Source: Clostridia bacterium (GTDB lineage: Bacteria > Bacillota > Clostridia > Oscillospirales > CAG-382). Taken from it: DNA of 12,773 nucleotides. Shown here in pieces: positions 12,736 to 12,773 of this stretch. Made by a program: the position numbers and the translations under genes. The stretch is taken from the NCBI GenBank assembly GCA_017959195.1, contig JAGDBE010000161.1, positions 1-12,773 on the forward strand, written 5' to 3'. The notes beneath the pieces were generated by a model. That model saw only the letters and a program-made list of their open reading frames with translations, ran no database searches and had not been told where the DNA came from. The first letter of the stretch is position 1. Each line of letters opens with the position of its first letter.

Positions 12736-12773
12736 CCCGAGGCCGGACGGCATATTAATTAGTAAAGAATCAA

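Noticed and set aside
12130..12753. Minus-strand frame of 207 codons opposite sigK
   Set aside because: Complement of a well-conserved sigma factor with no features of its own.

Overview
The window comes from the chromosome of a spore-forming Firmicute of class Clostridia, probably an uncultured one. It is a medium-GC genome that uses AGA and ATA codons freely. The lineage call rests on an apparently complete pro-sigma-K gene, a LysM/GH18 spore-type hydrolase, rubrerythrin, and a DUF1292 gene near an RluD-family synthase. I cannot name the genus.

Layout. Bases 1-465 are the 3' end of a probably secreted surface protein, followed by two tandem terminators. A rubrerythrin gene (583-1134) runs on the minus strand. 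It appears to be expressed divergently, from back-to-back promoters, from a long plus-strand run: scpB (1322-2005), rsmI (2021-2854), a TIGR01212/YhcC-type radical SAM gene (2857-3786), and a four-gene ABC/Gld-like module (3814-8703). The module consists of an ATPase, an ABC-2 permease, a GldG-like protein and a DUF4340 protein, with two of its junctions overlapping by one base as TAATG. Gaps in the run are 35 bases or less and no internal terminator is visible, so it may be one transcript. A 37-codon ORF with a ribosome-binding site follows at 8724-8837.

Bases 8838-9006 hold a near-consensus promoter whose -35 box lies inside a 9-bp inverted repeat. This promoter drives a small acidic DUF1292 protein (9007-9312). 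Next comes about 315 bases without a convincing protein gene. They begin at a TATAAT box and fold on paper into several hairpins and a three-way junction. They contain a weak terminator and end in a strong one only 16 bases before the GTG start of an RluD-family pseudouridine synthase (9649-10650). This looks like either a standalone structured RNA or a transcription-attenuation leader, and I do not recognise the class. It is the best candidate here for something undescribed.

The rluD-like gene and a LysM/GH18 gene (minus strand, 10673-11947) converge on one bidirectional terminator. The LysM/GH18 gene is divergent from sigK (12055-12735). The sigK upstream region carries an exact match to the sigma-K -10 pattern and a fair sigma-E match, consistent with late mother-cell control.

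Taken together, the window is mostly housekeeping (chromosome segregation, 16S and 23S rRNA modification, oxidative defence) and sporulation genes, plus one poorly understood membrane module. I see no insertion sequence, prophage, CRISPR array or tRNA gene.
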